29,321 bases of DNA from Phycisphaerales bacterium (GCA_030612785.1 JAUWNF010000001.1:1-29321), one strand, 5' to 3'. Positions 1-9,547 are shown, counted from the first letter of the stretch. The notes: generated from the sequence alone by a model not told the origin. A program made the numbers and translations.

Positions 1-788
<788 letters not shown>

Positions 789-1712
789 CTAATCCTTTCC
801 TTCCTCTGTGAGCCGTGTGGCCTTAGCCCGCGCGGATTCCCCCGCGTGCCCCTGCCTGTCCGGCGTTGAATCAACGGGTAGCGGCACCGCCATGGTAAAC
901 ACCGCCCCGCCGTCCTTACGATTACCCGCCTTGATCCAGCCGCCGTGCGCTTCCAGGATGCGATGCACGATGGCCAGTCCCAGGCCGGTGCCGGTGTCTT
1001 TCGTTGTGAAAAACGGGGTGAACACCTTATCGAGTTGATCCGCCGCGACGCCCAGACCGTCGTCCTCGACAACGATCCGCGCGTGGCGCTTGTCCGCGGT
1101 TCGCCCTCCGTCCGCGATACGCACGTGCCCGTCCCGCCCGACCGCTTCAATCGCGTTGAACACAAGATTGAGCAGCGCCCGTTCGATCTGTGAAGCATCG
1201 CAAAAGAGCACAACCGCGCGCAAGCGATCATCGACCTCGATCTGGGCCGACACCGCGTCGGCCCGCGGCTGCGCTTGCGCGACGACGCGATCAACAATCT
1301 CCCAAAAAGGGACCGGCAGCAGAGTCGGCTCGGCGCCGTGGGCGAACGAGAGCGTATCGTTGACGATGCCCTCCAGGTTGTGGACCCCAGAACCGATACG
1401 CCGCACAAGTTCCAGTTGCTCGGGCTGATCGGTCAGGTCGCTTTCGAGCAGGGAAACGTAGAGTTCAATCCCCGCCAACGGGTTGCGAATTTCGTGGGCG
1501 ACACCCGCCGCCATCTCTCCCAGCGCCGCCAGGCGCTCACGGCGCGCGAGTTCCCTGTTCTTTTCGTCCAGTTGCTCCCGCAGTCGAAACACCTCGAGGC
1601 TCAGCATCTCGTGGGACTGCTTGAGCCGCTCGGTCACCTCGTGATAGGAGCGGATGATGCTCCCCAGGTCCTGGGTTTCGCTCGTAGATGGTGCGGTCGT
1701 TGCGGTGGTCAT
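789..1712 (-). CDS. Cytoplasmic sensor histidine kinase (FlrB/AtoS-like)
   Basis: A 307-residue protein. A short N-terminal coiled-coil region (about 15-60) precedes a dimerisation/phosphoacceptor domain with the H-box AAGVAHEIRNPL (His73) and an HATPase_c domain: N-box NLVFNAIEA (Asn186), G1 DDGLG (217-221), F-box FTPFFTTK (231-238), G2 GTGLGL (241-246). No membrane segment or signal peptide is visible, so it should sense a cytoplasmic cue. The ORF is open further upstream, but the ATG at 1712 overlaps the preceding gene's TGA as ATGA, and the upstream in-frame residues are simply another reading of that gene. The stop abuts the response-regulator start. The last ~17 residues (GESARAKATRL...) are encoded by a copy of a dispersed GC-rich palindrome, so the tail is probably repeat-derived. 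Confidence 0.92.
   Translation of the reverse strand: MTTATTAPSTSETQDLGSIIRSYHEVTERLKQSHEMLSLEVFRLREQLDEKNRELARRERLAALGEMAAGVAHEIRNPLAGIELYVSLLESDLTDQPEQLELVRRIGSGVHNLEGIVNDTLSFAHGAEPTLLPVPFWEIVDRVVAQAQPRADAVSAQIEVDDRLRAVVLFCDASQIERALLNLVFNAIEAVGRDGHVRIADGGRTADKRHARIVVEDDGLGVAADQLDKVFTPFFTTKDTGTGLGLAIVHRILEAHGGWIKAGNRKDGGAVFTMAVPLPVDSTPDRQGHAGESARAKATRLTEEGKD
813..835. repeat. 22-23 bp GC palindrome, copy 1, inside kinase 3' end
   Basis: GGCCTTAGCCCGCGCGG matches the right half of the palindrome CCGCGGGCTT-AGCCCGCGCGG, better preserved at 2169, 6835 and 19244. The left arm is degenerate here (CGTGTGG). It lies in frame in the last codons of the kinase and supplies the residues ARAKATR. Confidence 0.55.
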
Positions 1713-2230
1713 GATTCCTCTTGCAGACTGTGCGAACGTCTCGCCTGGTCGTTGGATACTTGATAGGCGGTAATCGCCTGGGACCTTGCGTGAACGGCGC
1801 CCAACGCCTTGGCGGTGAACTGTTTCTTCGCGGCAAGCAGGCGGGCATCCGTCTCGTCCTGGTCCATGAGGCGGCACATGCGTTCTTTCGCTTCGTCGAT
1901 CAACTGCTCCGCCTGGTCCTTTTCCGTGGGAGTGAAGAACGCGCGGAACTCGTCCCATCGCTCGCGAACCGGTCGTAGCCTCTCGGAAACCTCCGTCAAC
2001 GCGTCGGTGATTCTCCGGCGGTCGCCCAGCATGGTCAGCAGCGGCTTCACGTCATCTGACTCGATGAGCGCTCGTTGGCCGGTCGCGCATGCCTCCAGCT
2101 TTTCGTAGAGCGTCGCCTGCGCCCGCAGCAAAGAGAGGATGCGCTGAGACGAGTCGACCTCCAGCAAGCCGCGGGCTTTAGTCCGCGCGGCGGCACTTGC
2201 CGTATCCCGGTCTTTTTCGCGATCGTTCAT
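1709..2230 (-). CDS. FlgN-like small coiled-coil protein (putative flagellar export chaperone)
   Basis: A 173-residue, highly charged, all-helical protein with no signal peptide or membrane segment. The region LLRAQATLYEKLEACATGQ through ERLRPVRERW has the heptad-rich shape of FlgN/FliT-type export chaperones, and the length (about 150-170) fits. No diagnostic catalytic motif exists for this family, so the call rests on shape and context. I chose the second ATG (2230) because GAGGA lies just upstream of it; the ATG at 2242 has no ribosome site. The TGA overlaps the kinase ATG. Residues about 13-23 (AARTKARG) are encoded by an in-frame copy of the dispersed GC palindrome. It could be an unrelated coiled-coil protein. 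In other bacteria FlgN chaperones bind the hook-junction proteins FlgK and FlgL. Confidence 0.6.
   Translation of the reverse strand: MNDREKDRDTASAAARTKARGLLEVDSSQRILSLLRAQATLYEKLEACATGQRALIESDDVKPLLTMLGDRRRITDALTEVSERLRPVRERWDEFRAFFTPTEKDQAEQLIDEAKERMCRLMDQDETDARLLAAKKQFTAKALGAVHARSQAITAYQVSNDQARRSHSLQEES
2169..2190. repeat. 22 bp GC palindrome, copy 2, inside FlgN-like CDS
   Basis: CCGCGGGCTTTAGTCCGCGCGG, one base from the perfect palindromic form. It lies in frame near the N-terminus of the FlgN-like protein. Confidence 0.7.
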
Positions 2231-2252
2231 AGGTATCCTCATGGCCCGGGGG

Positions 2253-4640
2253 TCAAAACAGCTCCGCCTCTAAGAGCCACTTGAAGTAGCGTTTCCAATC
2301 CGCCCGCTTTTCGGGCGAAAGTGACTTCTCGAAAGCTTTGTCCGGAATCCGGTCGGTCAGAATCTCCGCCCGCGCCAACGCCGCCCGCGCCTCGGTGGGT
2401 CGCCCCAAGAACACGTGGCAGTTGATGATCTGGACATAAGCCGCCAAGGCCGTGGGTGAATCCTGGTAGGTCCCCGCCGCCTCCTCGTACAACTTCAGCG
2501 CCTGCTTGTAGGCCTGCATCGCGAAGAGGCAGTCCGCTTCGTAGAGCCTGGCGTGCTTGAGGCGGAGTTGATCAACAGGATCCAAGGCAGCCTCGTCGCT
2601 CACTTGGTACGCGGCGATGAGCGAACGATAGAGCCCGCGGGCGCGAGTCAACCGCGCGGTCGAGTCCGCCCGCATCTGCGCCCGTTGCCCGGAGCAGGCG
2701 GCTTCCTCAAGCTCGCGCTGCAGCGCCAAGGCACTCTGCCGGTTGGAGTCCGCCAACAGATAGCGCACCCGCATCGCCTGCCGCGCATCCAGGGGCCGCT
2801 CGCCGTAACGCCGCAACCATTCCTCGAACACCGCAATGGCGTGTTCGTACCGGCCCGCGCGATTATCCAGGTCCCCCTGAAGAAGCAGAGCGTCCGCGAA
2901 CTCGGGCGCCTCCGGCGTGAACACCTCGGGGTCATCCAACACCAATCCCAGGGTCTTCTCCGCGAGGTCATATCCCGAATCACCCTTGGCCAGATAGCAC
3001 TCCGCCAACGGGATGAGCGCCTTGGCCCCGTCGATGACGTGGGCGAAGCGCGTGGAACACTCTCTAAACGCCTCGATGGCCCCGGAGTAATCCCCTAACT
3101 CCTGTCGGATGCGACCCAAACGATACAACGCCCGCGGCACCAGCGGATCACCCGCCCGCTCGCGCGCGAATTGCCGGTACAGGTTGGCCGCACGCTTCCG
3201 ATCCCCGGCCCGCTCGTACAACTCCGCGGCACGCCAACTCGCCTCGGACATGCGCCGTTCATTGAGCGTGTTGATCCGCGCGATTTCCAGGTAGACCGCC
3301 GCCGCCTCGGTCGACCGCCTCCGCGCGTCGGTCAGCAGCGGTTCTTCCCCGCCCCGCTCCTCCTCGCCAAGGGCGGCAGCCCTTGCGAGAAGATCGTCCG
3401 CTTCCAGACCCAACAGAGAGGCCAGCCGCCCCAGCGCCTGGGTGGCCCGTTCCACCTGCCGGCGATCCACGAGGGTGCTTGACAGTCTGGCGTACTCCAC
3501 GCCCGCCCGGAACTGCCCTTCGACCCGCTGCGCTTCCGCCAGCACGCCCAACGACGCGCGGATGGCATCCAACGTTATGACTGATGAGCTTCCCGCGTGC
3601 TTGAGGTCATCGATCGCCGAACGATAGGCCTCCAGGGCCTCCTCGTGCCGTTGCAATCTCGCGAGCGCCTCCGCCGACCCGACCCGACTCGCCAGCGCGT
3701 ACGGGCTTTCCGGATGTTCGCCGATCACGTCCTTGAAGAAAGACAACGCCTCCAACGGTCGTTGCGGATTCTCGCCACCGAGCACCACCTTGCCCAACAG
3801 CCAGCCACTCATCGCGTGCGCTTCGTCCGCGGCGTCCACCCGGTTGCGGATCGTCCGCAGATATCGTTCCGCCTCGTCAAGGTGCCCCGATTTGTACATC
3901 ACCAGGGCTTCGAGACACGCGAAGCGATCATGGAACTGCGAATCGCCGAAGTGCTCCTTCTCGCGCGCGAGCACGGTAGAGGCCTGGGAGGTTGCGCCGG
4001 CAAGGTCCAAAGCGTTGAGCTTTTCCTCGATCGCCCACAGACGCAGGTCCAACCGGTGATCGTCGATCTTGCTTAGGAACTGATCGAGCAACAGGCTGAA
4101 GGTCTCGGAGGAAACGTGGAGCCTGTCGCGGCGCAACTCGAGCACGTGCTTGCGCAGGTCTTGCTCGCTCTTTACGCCCCCGGCAACCGCCTTCTCATAC
4201 GACTCGACCGCGGCACTGAACCGACGAAGCCACTCCTGCGCCGTCCCGATCCGCTCGAAGTGCTCCGCCGTGCGCTTCACCCGCCGCGCCTGTGCCTGGT
4301 CGTAGTGCCCAACGACCTGATCTCCCGCGTCCGGCGTCTTGACCCGCTTGTCCAAGGAGTGTCCGAACTTTGCCCGCGCCACCCGTAGATGCACCCGCGC
4401 GAGGTCGCGCGGAGTCCGGCCCTCGCTTGCCAGGACCGCCTCGCCGAACTCGATAGCCCGGTCGTACAACCCGCCGGCCACATAGGCGTCCAGGTATTTC
4501 AGCACTTCATCGATCGGGGTTGTCGTTGGCGTGGGGCGGGTGAACAGGAACGAACCGGCCAGCAGAATGACCGAGACGGCCAGCAACGGAATCTGCCACT
4601 TGCCAGCCACCCGTTCTCGGATGTCTATCCACGAAGACAT
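2253..4640 (-). CDS. Membrane-anchored tetratricopeptide-repeat protein
   Basis: About 795 residues. A short N-terminus is followed by one hydrophobic segment (IPLLAVSVILLAGSFLF, about residues 17-33), then a long helical region rich in TPR-like patterns: alternating helix pairs with A-xxx-Y/F signatures such as RYEHAIAVFEEWLRRYGE, GDYSGAIEAFRECSTRF and YKQALKLYEEAAGTYQDS. I predict a single anchor with a large extracytoplasmic TPR solenoid that scaffolds protein complexes, like YfgM or BamD/TolA-associated TPR proteins. Two ATGs are possible (4649 and 4640); 4640 is preferred because AGGA lies 8 bases upstream. It leads the operon: the FlgN-like gene starts 22 bases downstream, followed by the two-component pair. 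No enzyme motif is seen, and the exact function is unknown. Confidence 0.85.
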   Translation of the reverse strand: MSSWIDIRERVAGKWQIPLLAVSVILLAGSFLFTRPTPTTTPIDEVLKYLDAYVAGGLYDRAIEFGEAVLASEGRTPRDLARVHLRVARAKFGHSLDKRVKTPDAGDQVVGHYDQAQARRVKRTAEHFERIGTAQEWLRRFSAAVESYEKAVAGGVKSEQDLRKHVLELRRDRLHVSSETFSLLLDQFLSKIDDHRLDLRLWAIEEKLNALDLAGATSQASTVLAREKEHFGDSQFHDRFACLEALVMYKSGHLDEAERYLRTIRNRVDAADEAHAMSGWLLGKVVLGGENPQRPLEALSFFKDVIGEHPESPYALASRVGSAEALARLQRHEEALEAYRSAIDDLKHAGSSSVITLDAIRASLGVLAEAQRVEGQFRAGVEYARLSSTLVDRRQVERATQALGRLASLLGLEADDLLARAAALGEEERGGEEPLLTDARRRSTEAAAVYLEIARINTLNERRMSEASWRAAELYERAGDRKRAANLYRQFARERAGDPLVPRALYRLGRIRQELGDYSGAIEAFRECSTRFAHVIDGAKALIPLAECYLAKGDSGYDLAEKTLGLVLDDPEVFTPEAPEFADALLLQGDLDNRAGRYEHAIAVFEEWLRRYGERPLDARQAMRVRYLLADSNRQSALALQRELEEAACSGQRAQMRADSTARLTRARGLYRSLIAAYQVSDEAALDPVDQLRLKHARLYEADCLFAMQAYKQALKLYEEAAGTYQDSPTALAAYVQIINCHVFLGRPTEARAALARAEILTDRIPDKAFEKSLSPEKRADWKRYFKWLLEAELF

Positions 4641-5189
4641 AGCGCCCATCCTGAGCCGCCCCGGCGTACCGGGACCTCATGTCGCGCGTCATCCTGACGC
4701 ATTACTCGTCAATGTCGGCAGAATTTGCCGGATGTCTTGACCGCAAGTGGGAGGAATCTCCCAGCAGGGCCGGTGGCCGCAGACCTTGGAACAGGGCAGG
4801 GACGACCCCGATCCCAAGCCGCATCGACGGTGACGAAGGCCCCGCCGCGAGCCGCCACCCCCCGGCAACACTGCGGCGCACATCCCCTCGCACCGTAGAA
4901 ACCCACGGCATGAATCGCCGCCCGCCTTGCAGTCACACCTCCGGCAGGGTTATCAGTGTTGGCGCGCGCCGGCACCATCAGGACGGTTTGCGGCAGACGG
5001 CACGGCTCGGTGGCGCCGAATCCACCCACACTCCCCAACAGGGACACCGCGACGAAGATTGACAATTCCATGCGAACCGCCAACCATTAAGATGACAAGG
5101 CCGTTGCCAAGGCGGGTCCCAGCTTCCCAGGAGACCGCCCGCCGCGGCGCCGGCGGTCTGGTGGAAATGTAGGCAACTGGAAACCAGTG
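4641..5189. other. 549 bp divergent intergenic region
   Basis: This separates the minus-strand TPR operon from the plus-strand lipoprotein gene, so it must hold both promoters; I could not assign a convincing -35/-10 or -24/-12. Two hairpins precede the lipoprotein start: an 8 bp stem AGACCGCC/GGCGGTCT (5132-5159) whose loop is itself GC-palindromic, and ACTGG-AAA-CCAGT (5176-5188) touching the start codon. A minus-strand reading frame at 4709-5083 begins with a signal-peptide-like stretch (MELSIFVAVSLLGSVGGFGA), but the rest has no recognisable fold and no ribosome site precedes it. I leave it as a weak possibility only. Confidence 0.5.
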
Positions 5190-6815
5190 ATGAATCCCAA
5201 AACTCGCTTTCTACTGTTTGCGGTCACGGCGGCCTGTCTTCCACTCGTGTGGCCGGGCTGCGCGCCTCCACCGCCGCCCGATCCGGTCATCGGCGAGATC
5301 ATCGGCCAGGGCAGCGTTACCATTGAGATCACCGGCATGGTGGCGACACTGACGGCCACACCCGAAGACGGCTGGGTGTTTGAGAGTTTCGAGGGACTCA
5401 ACGACTCGTCGGGGGAAAACCCCCACAACGTCGCCACCGATCGCCTGGGCGACTACGCCGCCGTGTTCGTCGAGTCCCTGGAAGACGCCGACGGCGATGG
5501 CATCCCAGATTCCCGGGACAACTGCCCGGACGTGCCCAACGCCGATCAAGCCGATCTCGATGGGGACGGCCTCGGCGACGCCTGCGATGACGACAATGAC
5601 GGAGACGGAGTCGCTGACGACATCGACAACTGCCCGCTGGTTCCCAACCCCGATCAGACGGACACGGATGGTGACGGCGCGGGCGACGCCTGCGACGATC
5701 CCGACGACAACGACAGTGATGGCGTCCTCAACGACGAGGACAACTGCCCTGATGTCTTCAACCCCGAGCAGGGGGATTTCGATGAGGATGGCCTCGGCGA
5801 CGCCTGCGACGACGACGACGACGGCGACGGCATCCTCGATGACGGGGACGCCTCCGGCATTGCCGGGGACAATCCCTGTGTCGGGCTCGAGATCCAAGAC
5901 TGTGACGACAACTGCCCGCTTCTCGCCAATCCCGATCAGTTCGATCGCAACGAGGACGGCGCGGGGGACGCCTGCTCGACGGTGAAGCGTTATCCCAACG
6001 GGCTGATCTTCTTCATCGACATCGAGACGAACACACTCGAACGAGTCAATTACAGTGGTGGAGACCGCGCAGTAGTCGCGGGGATCACCCCGCCGATCGA
6101 CCCGTCGGGGATGGCCGTCGATCCGATCAACCGCTTCGTCTACTGGGCGGAGGACCAAGGTGGAGGGATGATCCGACGGGCGACGCTGGAGGGAGAAATC
6201 GTGCAGGACCTGTTCGGGCCTCTGACGCACCCGACGGCCGTCGCCCTCGACCTGGTCAACGGAAGGCTCTACTTCACGGATATGTATGACGATTTCATCG
6301 CGGTCCTCGAACTTGACGGATCGGGCCAGACGGGGCTCATCTCCTACGGGCCCGAAGTGGCCGATCCCGTCGGCATCGCGGTCGATCCCGACGGCGGAAA
6401 GATGTACTGGGCGGACTCCCTGCGCGACGCCATCTTTCGTGCCAATGTCGACGGAACCGATGAGGAACTTATTGTCCAATTGACCGACGGCGTACCGATC
6501 CCTTGGGACCTTCAACTCGATCCCACCGCCGGCAAGATCTACTGGATCGATCGCTGGAACAACCGCATCCAAAGGTCCGACCTTGACGGTGGGAACGTGG
6601 AGACGCTAATCCAGGGCAACGACACTTTTGTGGATAGCACGACCCATCAGCCCAGAGGTCTCGCCCTTGATCTGGAAAACGGCAAGATGTATTGGGCCGA
6701 CGAACACCACGACGCCATCCGCCGGGCCAACCTTGACGGCACCGAGATCGAGGACGTACTCACCGAGGGCCTCTCAAACGTCCGCGCCCTGGCGGTGCTA
6801 CCCCCGGAGAACTAA
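5190..6815 (+). CDS. Secreted lipoprotein with bacterial-repeat, TSP3 and YWTD beta-propeller domains
   Basis: A 541-residue protein. Residues 1-24 form a lipoprotein-like signal (hydrophobic core LLFAVTAACLPLV, Cys24 followed by a proline stretch); the lipobox WPGC is not canonical. Residues about 38-95 resemble the InlB-type bacterial repeat domain (TLTATPEDGWVFESFEG ... YAAVFV). Residues about 99-262 hold four to five thrombospondin type 3 repeats with DxDGDG calcium loops and DNCP motifs. Residues about 268-541 hold five YWTD/LDLR-class-B-like blades (VYWAED, LYFTDM, MYWADS, IYWIDR, MYWADE). TSP3 repeats bind calcium and YWTD propellers bind proteins, so I infer a surface adhesion or scaffold role. 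The start is ATG 5190; a GTG lies one codon earlier. It is monocistronic and faces the feoAB operon. Confidence 0.9.
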   Translation: MNPKTRFLLFAVTAACLPLVWPGCAPPPPPDPVIGEIIGQGSVTIEITGMVATLTATPEDGWVFESFEGLNDSSGENPHNVATDRLGDYAAVFVESLEDADGDGIPDSRDNCPDVPNADQADLDGDGLGDACDDDNDGDGVADDIDNCPLVPNPDQTDTDGDGAGDACDDPDDNDSDGVLNDEDNCPDVFNPEQGDFDEDGLGDACDDDDDGDGILDDGDASGIAGDNPCVGLEIQDCDDNCPLLANPDQFDRNEDGAGDACSTVKRYPNGLIFFIDIETNTLERVNYSGGDRAVVAGITPPIDPSGMAVDPINRFVYWAEDQGGGMIRRATLEGEIVQDLFGPLTHPTAVALDLVNGRLYFTDMYDDFIAVLELDGSGQTGLISYGPEVADPVGIAVDPDGGKMYWADSLRDAIFRANVDGTDEELIVQLTDGVPIPWDLQLDPTAGKIYWIDRWNNRIQRSDLDGGNVETLIQGNDTFVDSTTHQPRGLALDLENGKMYWADEHHDAIRRANLDGTEIEDVLTEGLSNVRALAVLPPEN

Positions 6816-6834
6816 GATACTCTAACAAAGCGAG

Positions 6835-6856
6835 CCGCGGGCTTCAGCCCGCGCGG
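6835..6856. repeat. 22 bp GC palindrome, copy 3
   Basis: CCGCGGGCTTCAGCCCGCGCGG, an intergenic copy of the family also found at 2169 and 19244, lying 20 bases after the lipoprotein stop. It could act as part of a terminator. Confidence 0.7.
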
Positions 6857-6875
6857 ATACTCCTTCCGATTCGAC

Positions 6876-6965
6876 CGCTGGTGCGAGAATCCCTTCTAGC
6901 ACCGGTCTCCCGCGGGAATCCTTTCCCGCCGAGTCCAGGACCGAGAAAGGATTCTCGGTCCAGCG
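6876..6965 (+). repeat. 90 bp triple-hairpin element, copy 1
   Basis: Starts CGCTGG and ends CCAGCG. Hairpin 1 has arms GGTGCGAGAA and TTCTAGCACC (one mismatch), hairpin 2 is CGGGAA-TCCT-TTCCCG, and hairpin 3 has perfect 10 bp arms GGACCGAGAA/TTCTCGGTCC around AGGA. It lies between the converging lipoprotein and feoB genes, where it could serve both as a terminator. Confidence 0.85.
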
Positions 6966-7001
6966 ACGGTTCTGTCAGAGCTTCTTACTCACGCACGGTA
7001 T

Positions 7002-9212
7002 TCAGATCAGACGAATCGCGACCTGATAGGTGACAAGCGCCCCGCCATACGCCAGCACTGTCATGTACCCGAAGGCAAACAGAGGCCAGCGCCAACTATT
7101 GGTCTCGCGCTTGATGATCGCCAGGGTCGCTCCGCACTGACAGCACAGCGCGAAGAAAACCATGATCGACAAGGCGACGGCCAGGTTGAAGACCGGCCGG
7201 CCGTCGGGCCAGGTGGACCGCTGCAACGTGGACCGCAGGTCGACGGAGGCTTCATCCTGTTCCTCGCCGAGGTTGTAGATCGTGCCCAGGGAAGCGATGA
7301 CCACCTCGCGCGCGGGCAGTGAGGCGATGACCGCCGTGCCGATGCGCCAATCCCAGCCCAGCGGCTTGACCAGCGGTTCGATCCACCTACCCATCCGCCC
7401 CAGGAGGCTGTGACGCAGGTAGCAGCCGGCCTCCTCTCGATCAATCTCACTTAGCCGCTCTTCCAGTGATTGATCGACGTGCTGCCGGACCTGGACGCGC
7501 TGTACTTCGTGATCCGCGGCGATGGACGCGGGGTGCGGATAGTATCCCATCGCCCAAACCACGAGCGTGACGGCGAAGATAATAGTTCCCGCCTGGATCA
7601 CGAACGCTTTGCCCTGCGCGTACATGCGGTAAAGCACGGTGCCGACGGAGGGCCACTTGTACGTCGGCAGTTCCAAGAGAAAAGGAAATGATTCTCCTTT
7701 GGAGACGGTCTTGCCCAGGATGAACGCCACCGGGATGGCAATAACGACACCGAGCAGATACATCACCAGCAGGGTCACGGCCCGCAACCCGATCAACCCT
7801 CCCAACAGCGAAGTGGCGGGCACGAAAGCGCCGATCATCAGGACGTAAATAGGCAGCCGCGCGCTGCAGGTCATCAAGGGCGCGATCAGAATCGTCACCA
7901 GACGCTGACGCGGGTGCTCGATCGTGCGCGCGGCCATGATTCCCGGGATCGCGCAGGCAAAACACGACAACAGGGGAATAAACGACTTGCCGCTAAGCCC
8001 CAGGCGGCGCATGTGGCGGTCCACCAGAAAGGCCGCCCGCGACATGTACCCGCAATCCTCCAAAATGGCGAGGAAAAGGAACAAAATCAGAATTTGCGGT
8101 AGGAAAACCAGCACCGCGCCGACGCCCGCGAACAGCCCGTTGGCGATCAGACTCCGCAGAGCACCAGGGGGCAGCAAGCCACCCACCCAGTTTCCCAGGC
8201 CCGCGAAGGCGCCGTCGATTAGATCCATCACCGGGCCCGCCCAGGTGAAAACCGCCTGAAACATGACCACCATCAAAACAAGAAAGATCGCTAGGCCGAG
8301 CACGGGATGCGTCAGGTAACGATCAACCGCGTCGGACCTCGTGCGGCGGGGAGGGTGCCGGCGTGTCAGAACGTCGGGAAGGATCAGATCGATCCACGCA
8401 TAGCGGACACGGGCTTCGATTTGCGTGACGTCTTCGCCGGCTTCGCGGATGCGCTCCCGGCGCTCGCCAAGTTCGTCGGCCACACGCCCACCGCGGCAAA
8501 GCACGAGACGCTCCTCGTGGTATCCTCCAGGGTTGAGCAGCGCTTGCAGGAGCTCCACCCTGGTGGTAGGCGCGGCCGCATCACATCCTCGTCCGACCGA
8601 CGCAGCCAAGCCCTCGAGTTCCTCACGGATGCAGGCGGGGAACTCAGCGTAACGATTGGGAGGCGGCGCATCGAGCGATTCGATGATCGCCTCTTTCAAC
8701 GCCGCAATGCCGACTCCCTTAGGCGCGACTACCTCGACGACCGGAACCCCAAGGATGGTTGCCAACTTCTCGACGTCGACTTCCAACCCGGCGGCGCGGG
8801 CCAGATCCACCATGTTGAGCGCGACCACCGCCGGATGGCCGAGTTCAAGAATCTGGCTAACAAGGAACAGGTTGCGTTGCAGATTGGCCGCGTCCACCAC
8901 GCAGACAACGGCGTCCGGCTCGGCGCCACCGCCGGCGCGACCGTTGAGCACATCCAGGACTACACCCTCGTCCGCGGAGCCGGCGGCCAAGCTATAGGTT
9001 CCCGGAAGATCAAGGATTTCGATTCGCGCCGAAGAGCCCCCGGTCTTCAAAAAGCCGGTCTTGCGTTCGACCGTGACCCCGGGGTAGTTGCCCACACGTT
9101 GACGGTAGCCGGTCAGGGAATTGAACAGCGTGGTCTTGCCGGTGTTCGGGTTGCCCACTAGGGCAATGCGCTTTGTGCGTGGAGGGGAATCGATCTGTTC
9201 GCGGAAGGTCAC
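7002..9212 (-). CDS. feoB: Ferrous iron transporter FeoB
   Basis: A cytoplasmic G domain is followed by about eight membrane segments. G motifs lie close to the N-terminus: G1 GNPNTGKTT, G2 within GNYPGVTVE, G3 DLPG, G4 NMVD. The membrane part has the two Gate regions (LSCFACAIPGIMAARTIEHP and APLMTCSARLPIY) with conserved cysteines. Family knowledge: FeoB imports Fe(II) across the inner membrane and needs GTP hydrolysis. The frame stays open to a TTG at 9299, but the stretch from 9229 to 9291 is a palindromic repeat. I therefore prefer the GTG at 9212, which leaves about 18 residues before G1, as is usual; neither start has a clear ribosome site. From 9212 the length is about 736 residues, normal for FeoB. 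feoA lies directly upstream. No feoC is seen. Confidence 0.96.
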   Translation of the reverse strand: MTFREQIDSPPRTKRIALVGNPNTGKTTLFNSLTGYRQRVGNYPGVTVERKTGFLKTGGSSARIEILDLPGTYSLAAGSADEGVVLDVLNGRAGGGAEPDAVVCVVDAANLQRNLFLVSQILELGHPAVVALNMVDLARAAGLEVDVEKLATILGVPVVEVVAPKGVGIAALKEAIIESLDAPPPNRYAEFPACIREELEGLAASVGRGCDAAAPTTRVELLQALLNPGGYHEERLVLCRGGRVADELGERRERIREAGEDVTQIEARVRYAWIDLILPDVLTRRHPPRRTRSDAVDRYLTHPVLGLAIFLVLMVVMFQAVFTWAGPVMDLIDGAFAGLGNWVGGLLPPGALRSLIANGLFAGVGAVLVFLPQILILFLFLAILEDCGYMSRAAFLVDRHMRRLGLSGKSFIPLLSCFACAIPGIMAARTIEHPRQRLVTILIAPLMTCSARLPIYVLMIGAFVPATSLLGGLIGLRAVTLLVMYLLGVVIAIPVAFILGKTVSKGESFPFLLELPTYKWPSVGTVLYRMYAQGKAFVIQAGTIIFAVTLVVWAMGYYPHPASIAADHEVQRVQVRQHVDQSLEERLSEIDREEAGCYLRHSLLGRMGRWIEPLVKPLGWDWRIGTAVIASLPAREVVIASLGTIYNLGEEQDEASVDLRSTLQRSTWPDGRPVFNLAVALSIMVFFALCCQCGATLAIIKRETNSWRWPLFAFGYMTVLAYGGALVTYQVAIRLI

Positions 9213-9228
9213 GAGTTGGCTGCGGAAC

Positions 9229-9291
9229 GTGTGGCCCAGCCGCCCTCGGCTGGGTTGCTGCTCAAATACAGCGGAGGGCCGCTGTCCCACA
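9229..9291. repeat. Dumbbell palindromic repeat between feoA and feoB
   Basis: Two perfect hairpins lie side by side: CCCAGCCG-CCCT-CGGCTGGG (9235-9254) and ACAGCGG-AGGG-CCGCTGT (9268-9285). They are enclosed by TGTGG/CCACA ends. This looks like a REP-type element inserted just before the feoB start. Confidence 0.7.
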
Positions 9292-9325
9292 TGTGCCAAC
9301 CCATCGAATTAGCGTTGACGGAGCG

Positions 9326-9547
9326 TTAGTGGAGAGTCAAGTCTATGTTCCGCTGGTGGACGGATCCCAAACCCACGCTCGTCTGATCGATCCTGACGAT
9401 GCAGGGATCGCCGGCGCACACCATCTCCAGGCGCGCACCGCAAACGAAACCAAAGTCCGCCAGGCGTTTCGCGCACGACCCTTCGGCGGAGACGGAAGCA
9501 ATCGCTCCGGTCTGTCCCGATTTCAAAGCGACCAGTTGCACAGCCAT
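9326..9547 (-). CDS. feoA: FeoA SH3-like iron transport protein
   Basis: A 73-residue protein of the expected FeoA size. It has the pattern LKSGQTGAIASVSA...KRLADFGFVCGARLEMV...DPCIVRIDQTSVGLGSVHQRNI, which fits the small beta-barrel (SH3-like) FeoA domain: a G-x-x-G turn, the RLxxFGFxxG core and a late short strand before the end. Family knowledge: FeoA is a cytoplasmic partner that associates with FeoB and supports Fe(II) uptake. The ATG at 9547 follows GGAGG with short spacing; a GTG lies one codon earlier. The stop is about 110 bases before the preferred feoB start, and the dumbbell repeat fills that gap. No Fur box could be recognised upstream. Confidence 0.93.
   Translation of the reverse strand: MAVQLVALKSGQTGAIASVSAEGSCAKRLADFGFVCGARLEMVCAGDPCIVRIDQTSVGLGSVHQRNIDLTLH

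Noticed and set aside
4709..5083. Small secreted protein on the minus strand
   Set aside because: It has a signal-peptide-like start but no ribosome site, no fold, and competing frames of equal quality.
5211..6572. 453-codon open frame on the minus strand
   Set aside because: It is the mirror of the Asp/Gly-rich lipoprotein gene; its Val/Ile/Ala-rich text has no domain, while the plus strand has clear TSP3 and YWTD motifs.
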